Of a stretch of 64,000 nt of DNA, positions 40,044 to 50,900 are shown piece by piece; positions within the stretch are counted from its first letter, which is position 1, and every line of letters begins with the position of its first letter. Source of the DNA: Sporisorium sorghi. Its lineage: Eukaryota; Basidiomycota; Ustilaginomycetes; Ustilaginales; Ustilaginaceae. The notes beneath the pieces are model-generated. The model had not been told where the DNA came from, made no database searches, and saw nothing but the letters and a program-made list of their open reading frames with translations. Made by a program: the position numbers and the translations under genes. The stretch is from assembly GCA_023212695.1 (NCBI GenBank), contig JALCCG010000033.1, positions 51,941 to 115,940 on the forward strand, in the 5' to 3' direction.

Positions 40044-41510
40044 ATGCTTCCTTTCCGACAGCTCGTCTCGGCCGTCCCATTGGCGCTCGTTGTCTTGCAG
40101 ACGCCTCACTACCTCCACGGAACAGGACAGGCTCTTGCCAGACCAGTGGGTCCAAACACTGCCGACGGTGCATTCGATGGGCTGTCTACACAGTCTAGAG
40201 CTTCTGTTTCGGACTCAGACGGAAGTGAAGCGGCCACCGTGAGCCCAGAGGCCGTTCTCAAAGCTCTTCAGGCGCTGGCCAATGGTATACAAAGCCAGCC
40301 GGATGGAGACAGCCCCCAACCTGTCATGGTCATCTCGCATGGCGAGGGCGGTCCCATCAAGCCCGAAGCCACGACTTCAGCCAGCAAAGCCCAACCGATC
40401 AACGACAGCAAGAAGTCCAAGCAGGATCAACAGCCCACCAAAGATCACGACAAAGACAAGAACGCAAAGAACAACGACGCAGCCAAAGCGGCACTCAAAG
40501 CGCTCCAACAGCCACGCACGCGCTTCTGCGCCCAGGCGGCTAACACGAATCGCACGATCGACGACATCTCCCAAACCCTCGTCAAAAAGGAGCGCAAGCG
40601 TCTAGCCGCCCTACGCAAGCAGCGCGCCTCCAAGAGCACTTCCAATTCTACAGACGCACGCTCGTTGACAGACGCAAAACTGCTCGCGGAGCAGACCAAG
40701 ACGGTGTCGGTCGTGTGGCACGTCATCCACTCCGGCACCACGGGCAACTTGACGGACGACATGATCGCGAGCCAGATCGCGACGCTGAACACCGACTACA
40801 AGCCGTACGGCTTCGCGTTCGAGCTCAACGCCACGGACAGGGTGGACAACGCGCAGTGGTTCCGGGGCATCTCGCCGGAGACGTCGCTGCAGACGCAGAT
40901 GAAGCGCACGCTGCGCCAGGGCGACGAGAAGGTGCTCAACCTGTACAGCGTCGACTTGGTGAATGGCATTTTGGGGTTCAGTGCGTTCCCGTGGGACGTG
41001 CAGGACGACCTGGTGAACGACGGTGTGGTGTTCCAGTACAGCACCGTACCAGGGGGCAGTGAGACGGGGTACAATTTGGGCAAGACGGCGACGCATGAGG
41101 TGGGGCACTGGCTGGGGCTGTACCATGTGTTTCAGGGTGGGTGCAATTCGCCGGGGGACCATGTGGATGATACGCCGCCGCAGAGTGTGGCGACGAGTGG
41201 GTGTCCGGCTGGCCAGGATAGCTGCAAGGGCGGGGGTGTGGATTCGATTCACAAGTAAGTTCGAGGATGCGCGGTTGTGCTGCGTGTGTATGGTGATGGT
41301 GCTGACCGTGTTCCGCATCTTTGACTGGACTCTGCAGTTACATGGAGTAAGTATGCGCTTGCGCATGTTCATACTCAAGAACTCAAGCTGGCACGCTGAA
41401 CGACACTCTTGCGCACGGGAAGCTACTCGAGCGACGCCTGCTACACCGGGTTCACCGAGGGACAAGCTGTCAGAATGGCTGCTCTCACCGCACAGTACCG
41501 CTCCCTCTAG
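40044..41510 (+). CDS. Secreted M43 (pappalysin-like) metalloprotease
   Basis: Three exons: 40044-41254, a 9-nt microexon 41338-41346, and 41423-41510. Introns are 83 and 76 nt with GTAAGT donors; intron 1 has a CTGAC and intron 2 a CTGAA branch-like site. The product is 435 aa. The N-terminus has a hydrophobic signal peptide (LVSAVPLALVVLQT) with likely cleavage near residue 31. A charged, lysine-rich propeptide-like region of ~150 aa follows, with a KKER dibasic site. The catalytic domain starts around 220. The zinc motif HEVGHWLGLYH has H351, E352, H355 and H361. The microexon encodes the Met-turn (N-Y-M-D, M406), and exon 3 gives the usual ending YSSDACYTGFTEGQAVRM. Role: extracellular proteolysis; host-related function is speculation. 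Reading through without splicing would truncate the protein before the Met-turn. Confidence 0.88.
41338..41346 (+). other. 9-nt microexon of the M43 protease gene
   Basis: Sequence TTACATGGA lies between an acceptor (CTCTGCAG) and a donor (GTAAGT). With the flanking AA and C it restores codons for N-Y-M-D, matching the conserved Met-turn of M43 peptidases in frame on both sides. Confidence 0.8.
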
Positions 41511-41641
41511 ATTCATTTATCGCAACACGACGATTTTGACAAGCTGCTTCGTCAACTTATGCCTGTAGAAATACAAATCTATGCCGTTCCAGATGTATGG
41601 CTTGTGCTCTGCTTGTGTCGAGTACATCACAATGTATCGAT

Positions 41642-42637
41642 TCATGAGGTGCTATTGCTCATGCGAATACCTAACGCTTCCTCAATCTCGTCCTCGTCCA
41701 GCTTGCACGCCCGCAATCTTGTCACCAGCTCCCCGAGGCTCTCGAGCACCTCGCACCCCGTCCTCACCTTCGCACCCCCATCCTGCCTCGCAAACGCATT
41801 ATCCGCATGACCCCGTGCCAGCGCACACGACAGCAGTGCTTCCTCCACCACACTCCTTCTCGCCTTCTCCACTATCTCTCCACCCTCCCAACTCCAAGTC
41901 TTATACACCCTCAGCTGTATAGCGTGCCACTGCAACCCTTTCGCACGCTTGACCATCTCGTCCACCGCCGCTGCCTCGCCCTCGAAGCACAGATACCCGG
42001 GGTAGCCGACACGCACGACACCCCAAACAGCGAGTTCGGGGCACCAGTTGTTGAAGTCTTTCAGTTTGGACGGAGCTTTGAGGTGATGCGACCAGAAAAG
42101 GGCGCGTGATAGCTCGATGCGGGTGGGGGGTGCGGCGGAAGAGGCGAGCTGTTCGTCATCGGCGGGTGAGGACGGTGCGGGCAAGTCGGCAGCGAGCGTC
42201 TGTGCAGTGGTGACGAGGTCGAAGAGGAAAAGCGACTCGACGCCTTCCTCGGCCCACTGGCTGGAGCGGTCGAGCAGCGCCGTTTTGAACGCAGCTGCGG
42301 CGGTCGGCGTAAGGGTGGGCGCAGACACGTCGATCGATGCTTCCCTCCCCTCCTTCGCTCCGTGACAAGAGGGGCGCGATAGGAGCGAGAGCGACAGTGT
42401 CACTCCTTCGATCACTTGCACTTTCCCAGCTAGGCCAGCCGTGTGCGAGTCGGGGACAGATGTCGGATCTTGGACGAACTCGGCCCACTTCTGGCTTTCT
42501 TGCCCGCTCGCAGCTTCCCACGTCCACTCGCCCTGCGACGACGACTGGATGACCATGTCCAGGTCTTGCGCTACATCGTCCAGGCTCGCATAGTGTAGCG
42601 TCAAGAGTGCTGACGCTGTCGTTGACGACGAAACCAT
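41642..42637 (-). CDS. RWD / DUF1115 domain protein (RWDD2-like)
   Basis: This is a 331-aa protein from the ATG at 42637 (MVSSSTTASALLTLHY); the frame is open 23 codons upstream, but that part is unlike the family. The N-terminal half resembles a degenerate RWD domain (a Thr-Leu-start beta strand, then VTLSLSL and LDRSSQWAEEGVESLFLFDLV). The C-terminal half holds the DUF1115/Prp3-C-like domain: SRALFWSHHLKAPSKLKDFN, ELAVWGVVRVGYPGYLCFEG, then KGLQWHAIQLR. RWDD2-type proteins share this pair of domains; their function is unclear, with links to ubiquitin- or splicing-related complexes only by domain. The C-terminus is acidic (LDEDEIEEALGI). It is convergent with the M43 gene at 131 bp and close to the tRNA gene. 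Confidence 0.78.
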   Translation of the reverse strand: MVSSSTTASALLTLHYASLDDVAQDLDMVIQSSSQGEWTWEAASGQESQKWAEFVQDPTSVPDSHTAGLAGKVQVIEGVTLSLSLLSRPSCHGAKEGREASIDVSAPTLTPTAAAAFKTALLDRSSQWAEEGVESLFLFDLVTTAQTLAADLPAPSSPADDEQLASSAAPPTRIELSRALFWSHHLKAPSKLKDFNNWCPELAVWGVVRVGYPGYLCFEGEAAAVDEMVKRAKGLQWHAIQLRVYKTWSWEGGEIVEKARRSVVEEALLSCALARGHADNAFARQDGGAKVRTGCEVLESLGELVTRLRACKLDEDEIEEALGIRMSNSTS

Positions 42638-42817
42638 GCCATGTGTACTGAGTCCTCTTTGATGGATGTTCAGAAGGAAGAAGTGAAAAGTCTCACAGAC
42701 AAGCAAAGAACGAGAGATGCCGCGGTCCGCGCGAGCTTTTTCTCCACTTCCTGTGTTGGACCAAGATACTCAAAATAGGGTTTCTTTATGCATACCCTGA
42801 CCCGCTCCTCATCAAAA

Positions 42818-42933
42818 GGCACTCTGCCCGAGTGGTTAAGGGGTAAGTCTCGAATACCAAATTCGATCGTCCCCTCTGTGACGAGATCAACTTATAGGCT
42901 CTGCCTGCGTCGGTTCAAATCCGATGGGTGTCG
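42818..42933 (+). tRNA. tRNA-Ser(CGA): tRNA-Ser (anticodon CGA) with a 34-nt intron
   Basis: A full type II cloverleaf can be drawn. Acceptor arms GGCACTC and GGGTGTC pair over 7 bp with G:U pairs, and the discriminator is G. The D arm is CCC...GGG with AGTGGTTAA. The anticodon stem is TAAGT/ACTTA with loop CTCGAA...A and anticodon CGA at 42851-42853. The long variable arm has a GGC-TCT-GCC stem, and the T arm is GTCGG-TTCAAAT-CCGAT. The intron (42855-42888) begins one base after the anticodon, the canonical place. Intron ATTCGA (42861-42866) can pair with TCGAAT spanning the anticodon. Internal promoter boxes TGCCCGAGTGG and GGTTCAAATCC are present. Mature length is 82 nt without CCA. It reads the serine codon UCG. 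Confidence 0.92.
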
Positions 42934-42949
42934 ACAATTCAATGGTTTC

Positions 42950-42955
42950 TTTTTT
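42950..42955 (+). terminator. RNA polymerase III terminator (T run) of tRNA-Ser
   Basis: Six T's start 17 nt after the tRNA 3' end, and a second T run follows at about 42960-42966. This fits Pol III termination. Confidence 0.7.
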
Positions 42956-43587
42956 GGCCTTTTTTTAGACGTCATTTCCATGCCCAACAAGCTCGATCTC
43001 AACGACCTTGCAGACGCAAACAACGTGCCAAGACATCGACATGTCGTTTTCCTCAATCGCAGTCCGGTGGCAGGCCAACGATGCTTACCTCGCGAGAGCC
43101 AAGACTACCCGTATGCGCTCATGAGGATCCATGGTGTCTATGTGTCGCTTCCCTCGCTCATTCATGGAGCTGCCAGGCTGACAGTGATGCCAGGATGACG
43201 AGCTGCAAGGACATGCAACCGTGCAGCTGAGCCTGCATTTTTCACATTTTGGTCTTTTTGACAGGTGAGAAAAAAAAAAGAAAGAAAAAAAAAACCAAAT
43301 GCAGCTGCACGCCTCGCAAGAACACTTTGCCGCCTTCCAAAGAAAGTGTTCGCTTGTCTGGTTTTCTCCCAGTCGTGGGCTTCCTCAAGTGCTCAAAGTT
43401 TGAGCCAAAGCTCGCAAGGTGGGGATCTTGAGCGATTCCAAAGGTGCTGGAGGAAGGCTGCTCACGGGACACGCCGCTGTAGGTGCTTGGTCCGATAGAA
43501 AACGACCTCAAGCCACAAGAGAACGTGCGTCCATACCCCGGTCTTTCGGTGCATCTACGACCATCGACGATGACTCTTCACTGGCAA

Positions 43588-43609
43588 CCTAACCGACTTC
43601 GCGGTTAGG
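43588..43609. repeat. Perfect 8-bp inverted repeat (hairpin)
   Basis: CCTAACCG and CGGTTAGG flank a 6-nt loop ACTTCG. It contains one telomere-like TTAGG unit on each strand but no array. Role unknown. Confidence 0.6.
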
Positions 43610-43827
43610 CGGATCACGGATCGAGCCACGCTCTATATCAACGTCGAGAGAGTGCACGTTTGACGCACCTCGCCTCGGGGGCAAAGGACGGCTGTACCGG
43701 CGCTTGTGTGTGAATTTGTTTCGGATTTTTCTCTCGATGCAGCCGTCGCGCGAAAAAACCCTGAAGATCATCTCGCTCTCGGCTGTGCGGCTGTTGCGTC
43801 TCTGGCGAAGCGAGCGAAAAAAAAAAG

Positions 43828-43867
<40 letters not shown>
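43828..43867. repeat. A40 homopolymer
   Basis: Forty A's preceded by A10 and a single G. It is intergenic, and its length may vary by slippage or sequencing. Confidence 0.9.
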
Positions 43868-43870
<3 letters not shown>

Positions 43871-44799
43871 AGGGTGATTGTAGGAGAATGGAAAGAGGAT
43901 GAAGACGACGAGGGTAAGCAAGGTGCAAAGTGTGTGTGTGTGTGCGCAGAGATGATGGGCAGTGGGAGAGGGCGGAGTTTCAAGCGACAGCTGCTCTTTG
44001 GTCGCTCGCCCGTCAGAAAGTGTTCCAGCTCAGCGCGCACTGAGTGTTTGTTGTGTCTTCCTTCGCTTGTTCTGGAGTGTGATTTTGACTAAGAAAGGGT
44101 TCATCATCGACACGCATTTCGCTTCGCTTCGCCTGACCTTTTTCGACTTTGCCGAAGGCGAGAAAAAAAAAATAAAAAATAAAAAAATCCGGAGCTTGTT
44201 AGACCTCTCTTACATGCTTATGTCCGGCTGAATACTCGCAAGCACAGGGTCCAAAGCAGAAGAACGAAATGCTGCACGTGACGAGAGGGTCAGTTGGGGA
44301 TATCCAGCCAGGTTCAGCTGCTCCTTCTCATTCTATCTGCCTTGCCATGTTGTGTCTCTGCAATGTTCACCTATGACACTTGTAACTGACACTCTGCTCG
44401 TGACGCATGCAAGCTCACTGTAGCGCCCAACGACCAGAAGCAACCAGAACCTGCCCACACTCGAAGAGAGAGAGAGAGAGCAGCGAGGAATCCACCCAGG
44501 ATTGCTTCAATCTAACATTTTGGAAAAATTCTCTCCCGCGGCAGACTCGACTTGGCGTCTCGTTCAGTCTTTGAAACTGGATGTCGGTCTCTTCTTGTCA
44601 CACCATCATCCATCCCTACCTCTCGACATCCTCATCATAGCCTCTCTTTTCGTCAACGCGTTCTGATCGGCGCTCTCCGATAATCACGACAAAGGCTGAC
44701 TGACGCTGGGCTCTGAATCGACGCGCATCCCGAGTCGCCTCTCGGACCATCCGCCTCTGATCTGACAGCAGTCCGCGATTCACATCCACTCTCCAAGGC

Positions 44800-44811
44800 A
44801 TAAATAAAAGG
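44800..44811 (+). promoter_or_regulatory. TATA-like element upstream of TRA1
   Basis: ATAAATAAAAGG lies about 150 nt before the TRA1 start codon, whose context ACCATGG is a near-ideal initiation site. This rests on word and position only. Confidence 0.3.
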
Positions 44812-44956
44812 GCGAATCATTGCTTTGTAGTGGCATCGACAACCCAACAAATCACTTGGATTCCCACGACGGACCCACTCAGTCATCATATGCGCAGCAC
44901 CTCCCTGAAGAGGCTCCACTCAGCTTAGGGTCGCATCGCGTCGACAAATCCATACC

Positions 44957-47900
44957 ATGGCGTCAACAGACACGCCTTCGCGGCGATCTGTGCCCGACGT
45001 CGAGCAGCTCGCCAGCAAACTCTCGGACGTATCCACAGATGCAAAGGCAAAGTTGGCCATCGCCTTTGAGCTCAAGGAACTGCTCGACCTCTTTCAGAAC
45101 CTCGACTACGCCCTTTTCCTCAAACACGTCGTCCCCGCCTTTGTCAGCCTGCTCGCGTCAACACCATGCAGCTTCACCGCAGACGCGCCAGAGCAGCGCC
45201 TCCGTCACCTCGTCCTCGAGACCACCCACCGTCTGCCACAGCAAGAGGTGCTCAAGCCCTACGCCGACAGCCTGATGACCGCCATGCTCAGCGTGCTTCG
45301 GGATGACAACGAGGATAATGCCGTGCTTGCGCTCAAGGTCATCATCGATCTGCATCGCTCCTTCAAAGCCGTGCTCCAAGATCAGGTTCAGCCTTTCCTC
45401 GAGCTTGTCAAGTCGCTCTACTCCAACATGAAGAACACGGTCGAGCAAGCCTTTGAGTCTGAAGCTTCCCAGCTGCAAGGCTCTGCCACAGCATCGACAA
45501 GCTCTCCCGCACCACCTGCAGCGGCAGCCGCTCCAGCGTCCACATCCGACGCTGCCTCATCAACCACAGCAGCTGCCGACTCGACTTCGAGCGCATCCAA
45601 CGCGACCGACTCGGCTACCGCATCAGCTGCAGCCGCTACTGCAACCTCATCCACTTCCACCCCCGCCGCTGCCGCTGCCGCAACCCCCTCGAAAACGTTG
45701 CCAAAGTCCATGTCCAGCTTCAAGGTCTTGACAGAATGCCCCATCGTCATCGTCCTCATCTTTCAGAGCTACCGCTCTGTCGTGCCACAGGCCATCAACG
45801 TCTTTGTGCCCCTCATCATCGAGAGCTGTCTCTCGCTACAGGCGAAACCGCAGCGCGAGGCTCACGAGGCTGCAAAAGCCAAAGGAGAGGTTTTTGTCCG
45901 TGTCGCTCCTGGCATCAAGAACAGATCGCTCTACACCGACATGGTCGTGGCACAGGTCAAGACCATGTCCTTCCTCGCCTATGTCTTGCGTGGATCTGCA
46001 CCCGTCATGCGCCCATTCGCCCAAGTCTTGCCAGAGATCAGTGTGCGTCTGCTCAAAGACTGTCCACCGGAAGCTTCGGCGACACGCAAGGAGCTGCTCG
46101 TAGCAACGCGACATGTCCTCTCCACCGAGTATCGCGCCCACTTTGTCGGCCAGATCGACACGCTCCTCGACGAACGCGTCCTCATCGGCACCGGCGTCAC
46201 CTCTCACGAGACTCAGCGTCCCCTCGCCATCAGCATGCTCGCCGACCTCGTCCACCACGTTCGCCAGGAACTATCGCCTGCGCAGCTCGTCCGCGTCGTT
46301 CACATCCACTCGCAAATCCTTCACGACCCCACGCTGGCCCCGAGCATCCAGACCATGTGCGTCAAGCTGCTTCTCAACCTGGTCGAGACCATCTTGACAA
46401 AGCATCCCGATGGCGCCACCCAGACCCTCGCCTCCATCTTGGATGTCTTTGTCGAAAAGCTGTCCAGCTTGCATCGTCTGCGTGCCGACATGGAGCGCAT
46501 CCGACACATCAAGGATCATGCTGACGATCAAGCAGCATCGCACGCTCCCGTCGACGCCGTGGCCATCGAGCGAGGCAAGCCCGTCCAAGCAGCAGCCACC
46601 GTGCTCGACACCGCCGGCGACCCGCTCAAAGACGCGCGCTTCCTCTTTCGCAACATCGTCTTTGGCTTCAAGACGCTCATCCCCGTCCTCCGCCATCGCA
46701 ACGCCGCCTACCCGGACGGTGCCGTCGCAGGCAAGCTGCTCGTCGACGGCGTCAAGTGCTGGTCCCTACACGAGGACCGCGATGGCAGAGAGGAAAAAGA
46801 GGTGCTCGATCTCTTCACCACCGTCTTCATCGACCTCGAGCCCCAGGTGTTCCACGAGGTGTTTACCACGCACATGCCCTTCCTCTTCCAAGAGATGCTC
46901 AACACGCCCACCTTGCTCGGCATCCCGCAGAACCTGCTCAGCAACGACGCCGTCTCCAAGCGCTTTGTCGGCATCCTCCTCCGCTTCCTCGTGGATCGTC
47001 TCGAGGAGCTCGGCAAATCGGACAAGAAGCACGCCTCCATCAGCCTTCGCCTGTTCAAGATGGCCTTCATGGCCGTCACCATCTTCCCCGAAGAGAACGA
47101 AGTCGTGCTCCAGCCCCACCTCGGCCATCTCATCATGGAGTCGATGAAACTCGCGAGCAAAGCCGACGAGCCTACCAACTACTTCTTGCTGCTCCGTGCC
47201 CTCTTCCGCAGCATCGGCGGTGGTCGCTTCGAGCTTCTCTACAAGGATGTGCTGCCGCTGCTGCCCGTGCTGCTCGAGAACCTCAACGCGCTTCTCAACG
47301 CAGCAGAGCCCAGCAGGCGCGAGGTCTTCGTCGACCTCTGTCTCACTGTGCCCGTCCGTCTCAGCGTGCTGCTGCCCTACCTCGGTTACTTGATGAAGCC
47401 CTTGGTGCTGGCGCTCCAGTCCTCCACCGAACTCGTCAGCCAGGGTCTTCGCACGCTCGAGCTGTGCATCGACAACCTGACGCAAGAGTTCCTCGATCCC
47501 ATCATGGCTCCCTACGCCCAAGACATCATGGCCGCCCTCTGGCAGCATCTGCAGCCCTTGCCGCACAACCACCAGCACTCGCACACAACCATGCGTATCC
47601 TTGGCAAGATGGGTGGACGCAATCGCAAGCTGCTCCAAAATCCACCACGGCTCGGGTACATCTGGCACAAGGCTCCCACCTTCCCTGTGCATTTCGAGGG
47701 CAAGACACAATCCATGACGCTTACGCCTGTCACCGAGCTGGCGCTGGCCAACATTCGACGCACTGATCCTTACTACCGCAAGCACGCCTTTGAGCTGCTC
47801 CGACACACGGCGGCGCTCTTCCTCGACGGCTCGCTCATCGACGCCGATCGCGAGACGGTCTTTGGCAGGCTCGTCAAGGGTCTCTTTGATGCGACGCGCT

Positions 47901-50900
47901 CCGACGATCTGCGCGACGAGGCGGTGCAGTATCTCTTTGGCATCTGCAAGCACGTCTTCCACGCCGAGATCAAGCGCGAGATGCCCTCGTCGTCCGGCGG
48001 CGCGTCCAGCCGTCACCTGTGGCCCATGACCACATCGCTGCTCGAGGGCCTTACCAACGCACTCGCTCTCAACGAGGCCGGCAACGATCCTGCGCCGCTC
48101 ATCGATTTGCAGCTGCAGATCATTCGCGACTTCCTCGCCGCCTGCGAAAAGACGCCTGCTACGCGCCCAGATCTGGGTCACATCGTCATGCACTCGTTTG
48201 CCAGCAAGTTCTGCTCGCAATGCTACGAGCAGCTCTGGCAGCGCAAGACGGGCGGCTGGCTCGGTGTCGACATGCTCGTGCGCCGCGCCGACCTCGGTCA
48301 GATCTGGGTGCGCGACCACCAGCTCGAGATCGTGCGTGCGCTTCTGTTCATGCTCAAGGACATGCCAAATGATCCGCCGGGCAACATCGACGAGGTAAGC
48401 GAGACGCTGCTCCAGGTGATCCGCCAGGCGTACACCGTCAAGGCGCCGGCGGCCGACGGCAAGCCAGATCCACCCGTGCCCGAACGTCCGAGCCATCTCA
48501 CCTACCTCATCGGCATTCTGGTGCCTGAGCTCTCTAGCTCCAACGCGACCGTCCGCACCACCACGCAGACCGCCTTTAAGCTGCTCGCCGAGTTGCGCAA
48601 GTGCACCGTCACCGAGCTGCTGACTCCGCAGAAGGATCGCTTGCTGCAGCCCATCTTCACCAAGCCGCTGCGTGCGCTCCCCTTCGGCATGCAGATCGGG
48701 CACATTGACGCCATCACCTTTGCGCTCAACCTGACGCCGCCGCTGCCCGAGTTCAATGAGGAGCTCTACCGCGTGCTCACCGAAGCCTTGGCGCTTGCCG
48801 ACGCCGATGACCAGGCGCTGATCGGACGCACGTCGCAGTACAAGAACATGATCGCCGTCACCAAGCTGCGCGTGGTGGCCATCAGCCTGCTCTCGTCTGC
48901 GATGGCGTGCGGCGACTTCCTCTCGACCAAGCACACCCAGATGCGCATGAAGATCATCTCGGTCTACTTCAAGAGCCTCTACTCGCGCAGTGAAGAGGTC
49001 GTCCAGGTCGCCTACGAGTCGCTCAAGACCGTCTTGAGCCAGCAGAGCAAGCTGCCCAAGGATCTGCTTCAGAGCGGTCTGCGACCTATCCTCATGACGC
49101 TCGCCGACCGCAACCGTCTAACCGCTTCGGGTCTGGAAGGCCTCGCTCGTCTGCTGCAGCTGCTCACCAACTACTTCAAGGTCGAGATCGGTACCAAGCT
49201 GCTCGATCACCTGACCAGCCTTGCTGAACCGTCTGTTCTGCTTCGGGCTGCTGCTGGCTCGCTCCGCGACAACGAGCAGATCAAGACGCTGGTCGCCATC
49301 GTCAACGTCTTCCGGCTTTTGCCCGAAGCCTCGTTCCAGTTCCTCCCGCGTCTCACCACGACCGTGGCCGAGATCGAGTCGCAGCTTCGACGAGCCGGTC
49401 CGACTCCGTTCACCAAGCCTCTCACGCTCTTCCTCAACCGCTTCGCCGAGACGGCCGTCACCTACTTTTTCGAAGGCGACAAGCTCAGCAATCCCAAGTT
49501 CTTGCGGGTCGTCAAGCTGTCGCTGGCATCGGACGACGGTCCCGAGCTGCGTGCTCAGGTCACCAGCGGGCGCGAAAAGTTGCTCTTCCCGCTGTTTGCC
49601 AGTGAGGCCACTGCAGCCCAGGTCCAGGCAGGCATCTCGATCGTGCAGCAATTGGTCGATCGCGACCCCAAGTGGCTCGTCACCAACAAGGATGTCTTTG
49701 AGAAGCTGGTCGGTCTCTGGAACAGCCCGGCGAGCCGCGAGCGTCGACGCGACGAGGCCAACAGCAGCGCCAACAAGGCGGTCGTGACACCCGCCAATGC
49801 ACCGGCCAACCAGGCTGCCGCCATCACGCGCAGGAGCAGCGAAACCAAGCAGCTCATCGAGCTCTTCCTCTCGTACCTCCGCATCGAGCCGCACGTCGAG
49901 GCCTACATTGCCATCCTGGACGCGTACACGTACAAGATTGCCTTTGACCTCACGTTTGCGACGCGCTTCATCTACGACCACCTCTGCGTTAAGGCGTCCA
50001 ACTCGTTCAAGAAGCAAATGTTCTCGCGCTTCCTCACGCTCTTCGAGGACAAGGAAGCCAGTCAGACGCTCAAGACGCAGGCGCTGCGCGTGCTCATCAA
50101 TCCCATGTTGCTCGCTTCGTACGGTCCTCATCCTACAAGCTCGCCAGCCGCTTCACCCAAGCCGACCACTGCCATCATCGCAGCCAGGTCCGAAGCGGCG
50201 CAAAAGCCTGCCGCTGAGTCGAGTCAGAAGACCAAGGACAAGGACGGCGATGTTGAGATGAATGACGCAGCTGCTGCCGATGGCAAGAAGCCAGAGACCG
50301 ATGCCAGCACTTCTGGCACGGTCACGGCATCCGCTTCCACCGACGCGCCCACCGCCGCTGCCACGGACGCGGCCAAAGACAACGAGGCCAAGGAAGCGGC
50401 CGCGGCATCCGCTGAAACCACAAGTGCAGCCGACGACGTCGAGGTGATCGATGCCGAGCTGGTCACGCAGATAGTCAACCGCATGTGGAAGCCCTTCCAA
50501 AACACCAAGGCCGCCAACGAGCTTTGTTCGGACGATGCGCTCCGCATCGAGCTGCTGCATATGTCGACCATGATCCTCGAGCACTGCTCGGACCACCTCG
50601 CTCCCAACGGCCAGCTGAAGAAGGACACGATCAAGTTTGGCTGGGCCAACCTCACGGCCGAGGACGTCACCGTCAAGAACGTGGCCTACATCTTTATCGC
50701 GCGCTTCCTCGAGGTCTTCGAGAGCCCCATCAAGATTGTGGGCCAGGTGTACTTTGGCCTGCTGCGTGCTCACCAGTCCGAGGGTCGCAGCATGGTCAAG
50801 AAGGCGCTCGACATTCTGGTGCCCGCGCTGCCCAAGCGCGCGGGAGCCAGCGAGAACGGCCAGCCTCCGCAATGGGCCAAGTGGACCAAGCGACAGCTGG

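Larger units (their letters stand above)
42956..44956. other. 2 kb intergenic region upstream of TRA1
   Basis: No supported protein gene. It holds A-rich tracts at about 43268-43294, a perfect 8-bp hairpin (43588-43609), a 40-A run (43828-43867), a (GT)n run near 43931-43943, an A-rich tract near 44162-44187 and a GA run near 44465-44480. A TATA-like ATAAATAAAAGG lies near 44800, about 150 bp before the TRA1 ATG. Confidence 0.45.

Noticed and set aside
43588..43609. Telomeric repeat remnant
   Set aside because: Only one TTAGG unit per hairpin arm and no tandem array, so it does not support a telomere or interstitial telomeric sequence.
46766..48934. Long open frame antisense to TRA1 (over 700 codons)
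   Set aside because: It is a mirror of the GC-rich TRA1 coding frame; its translation is charged and repetitive with no recognisable domain, while the sense strand encodes conserved HEAT repeats.
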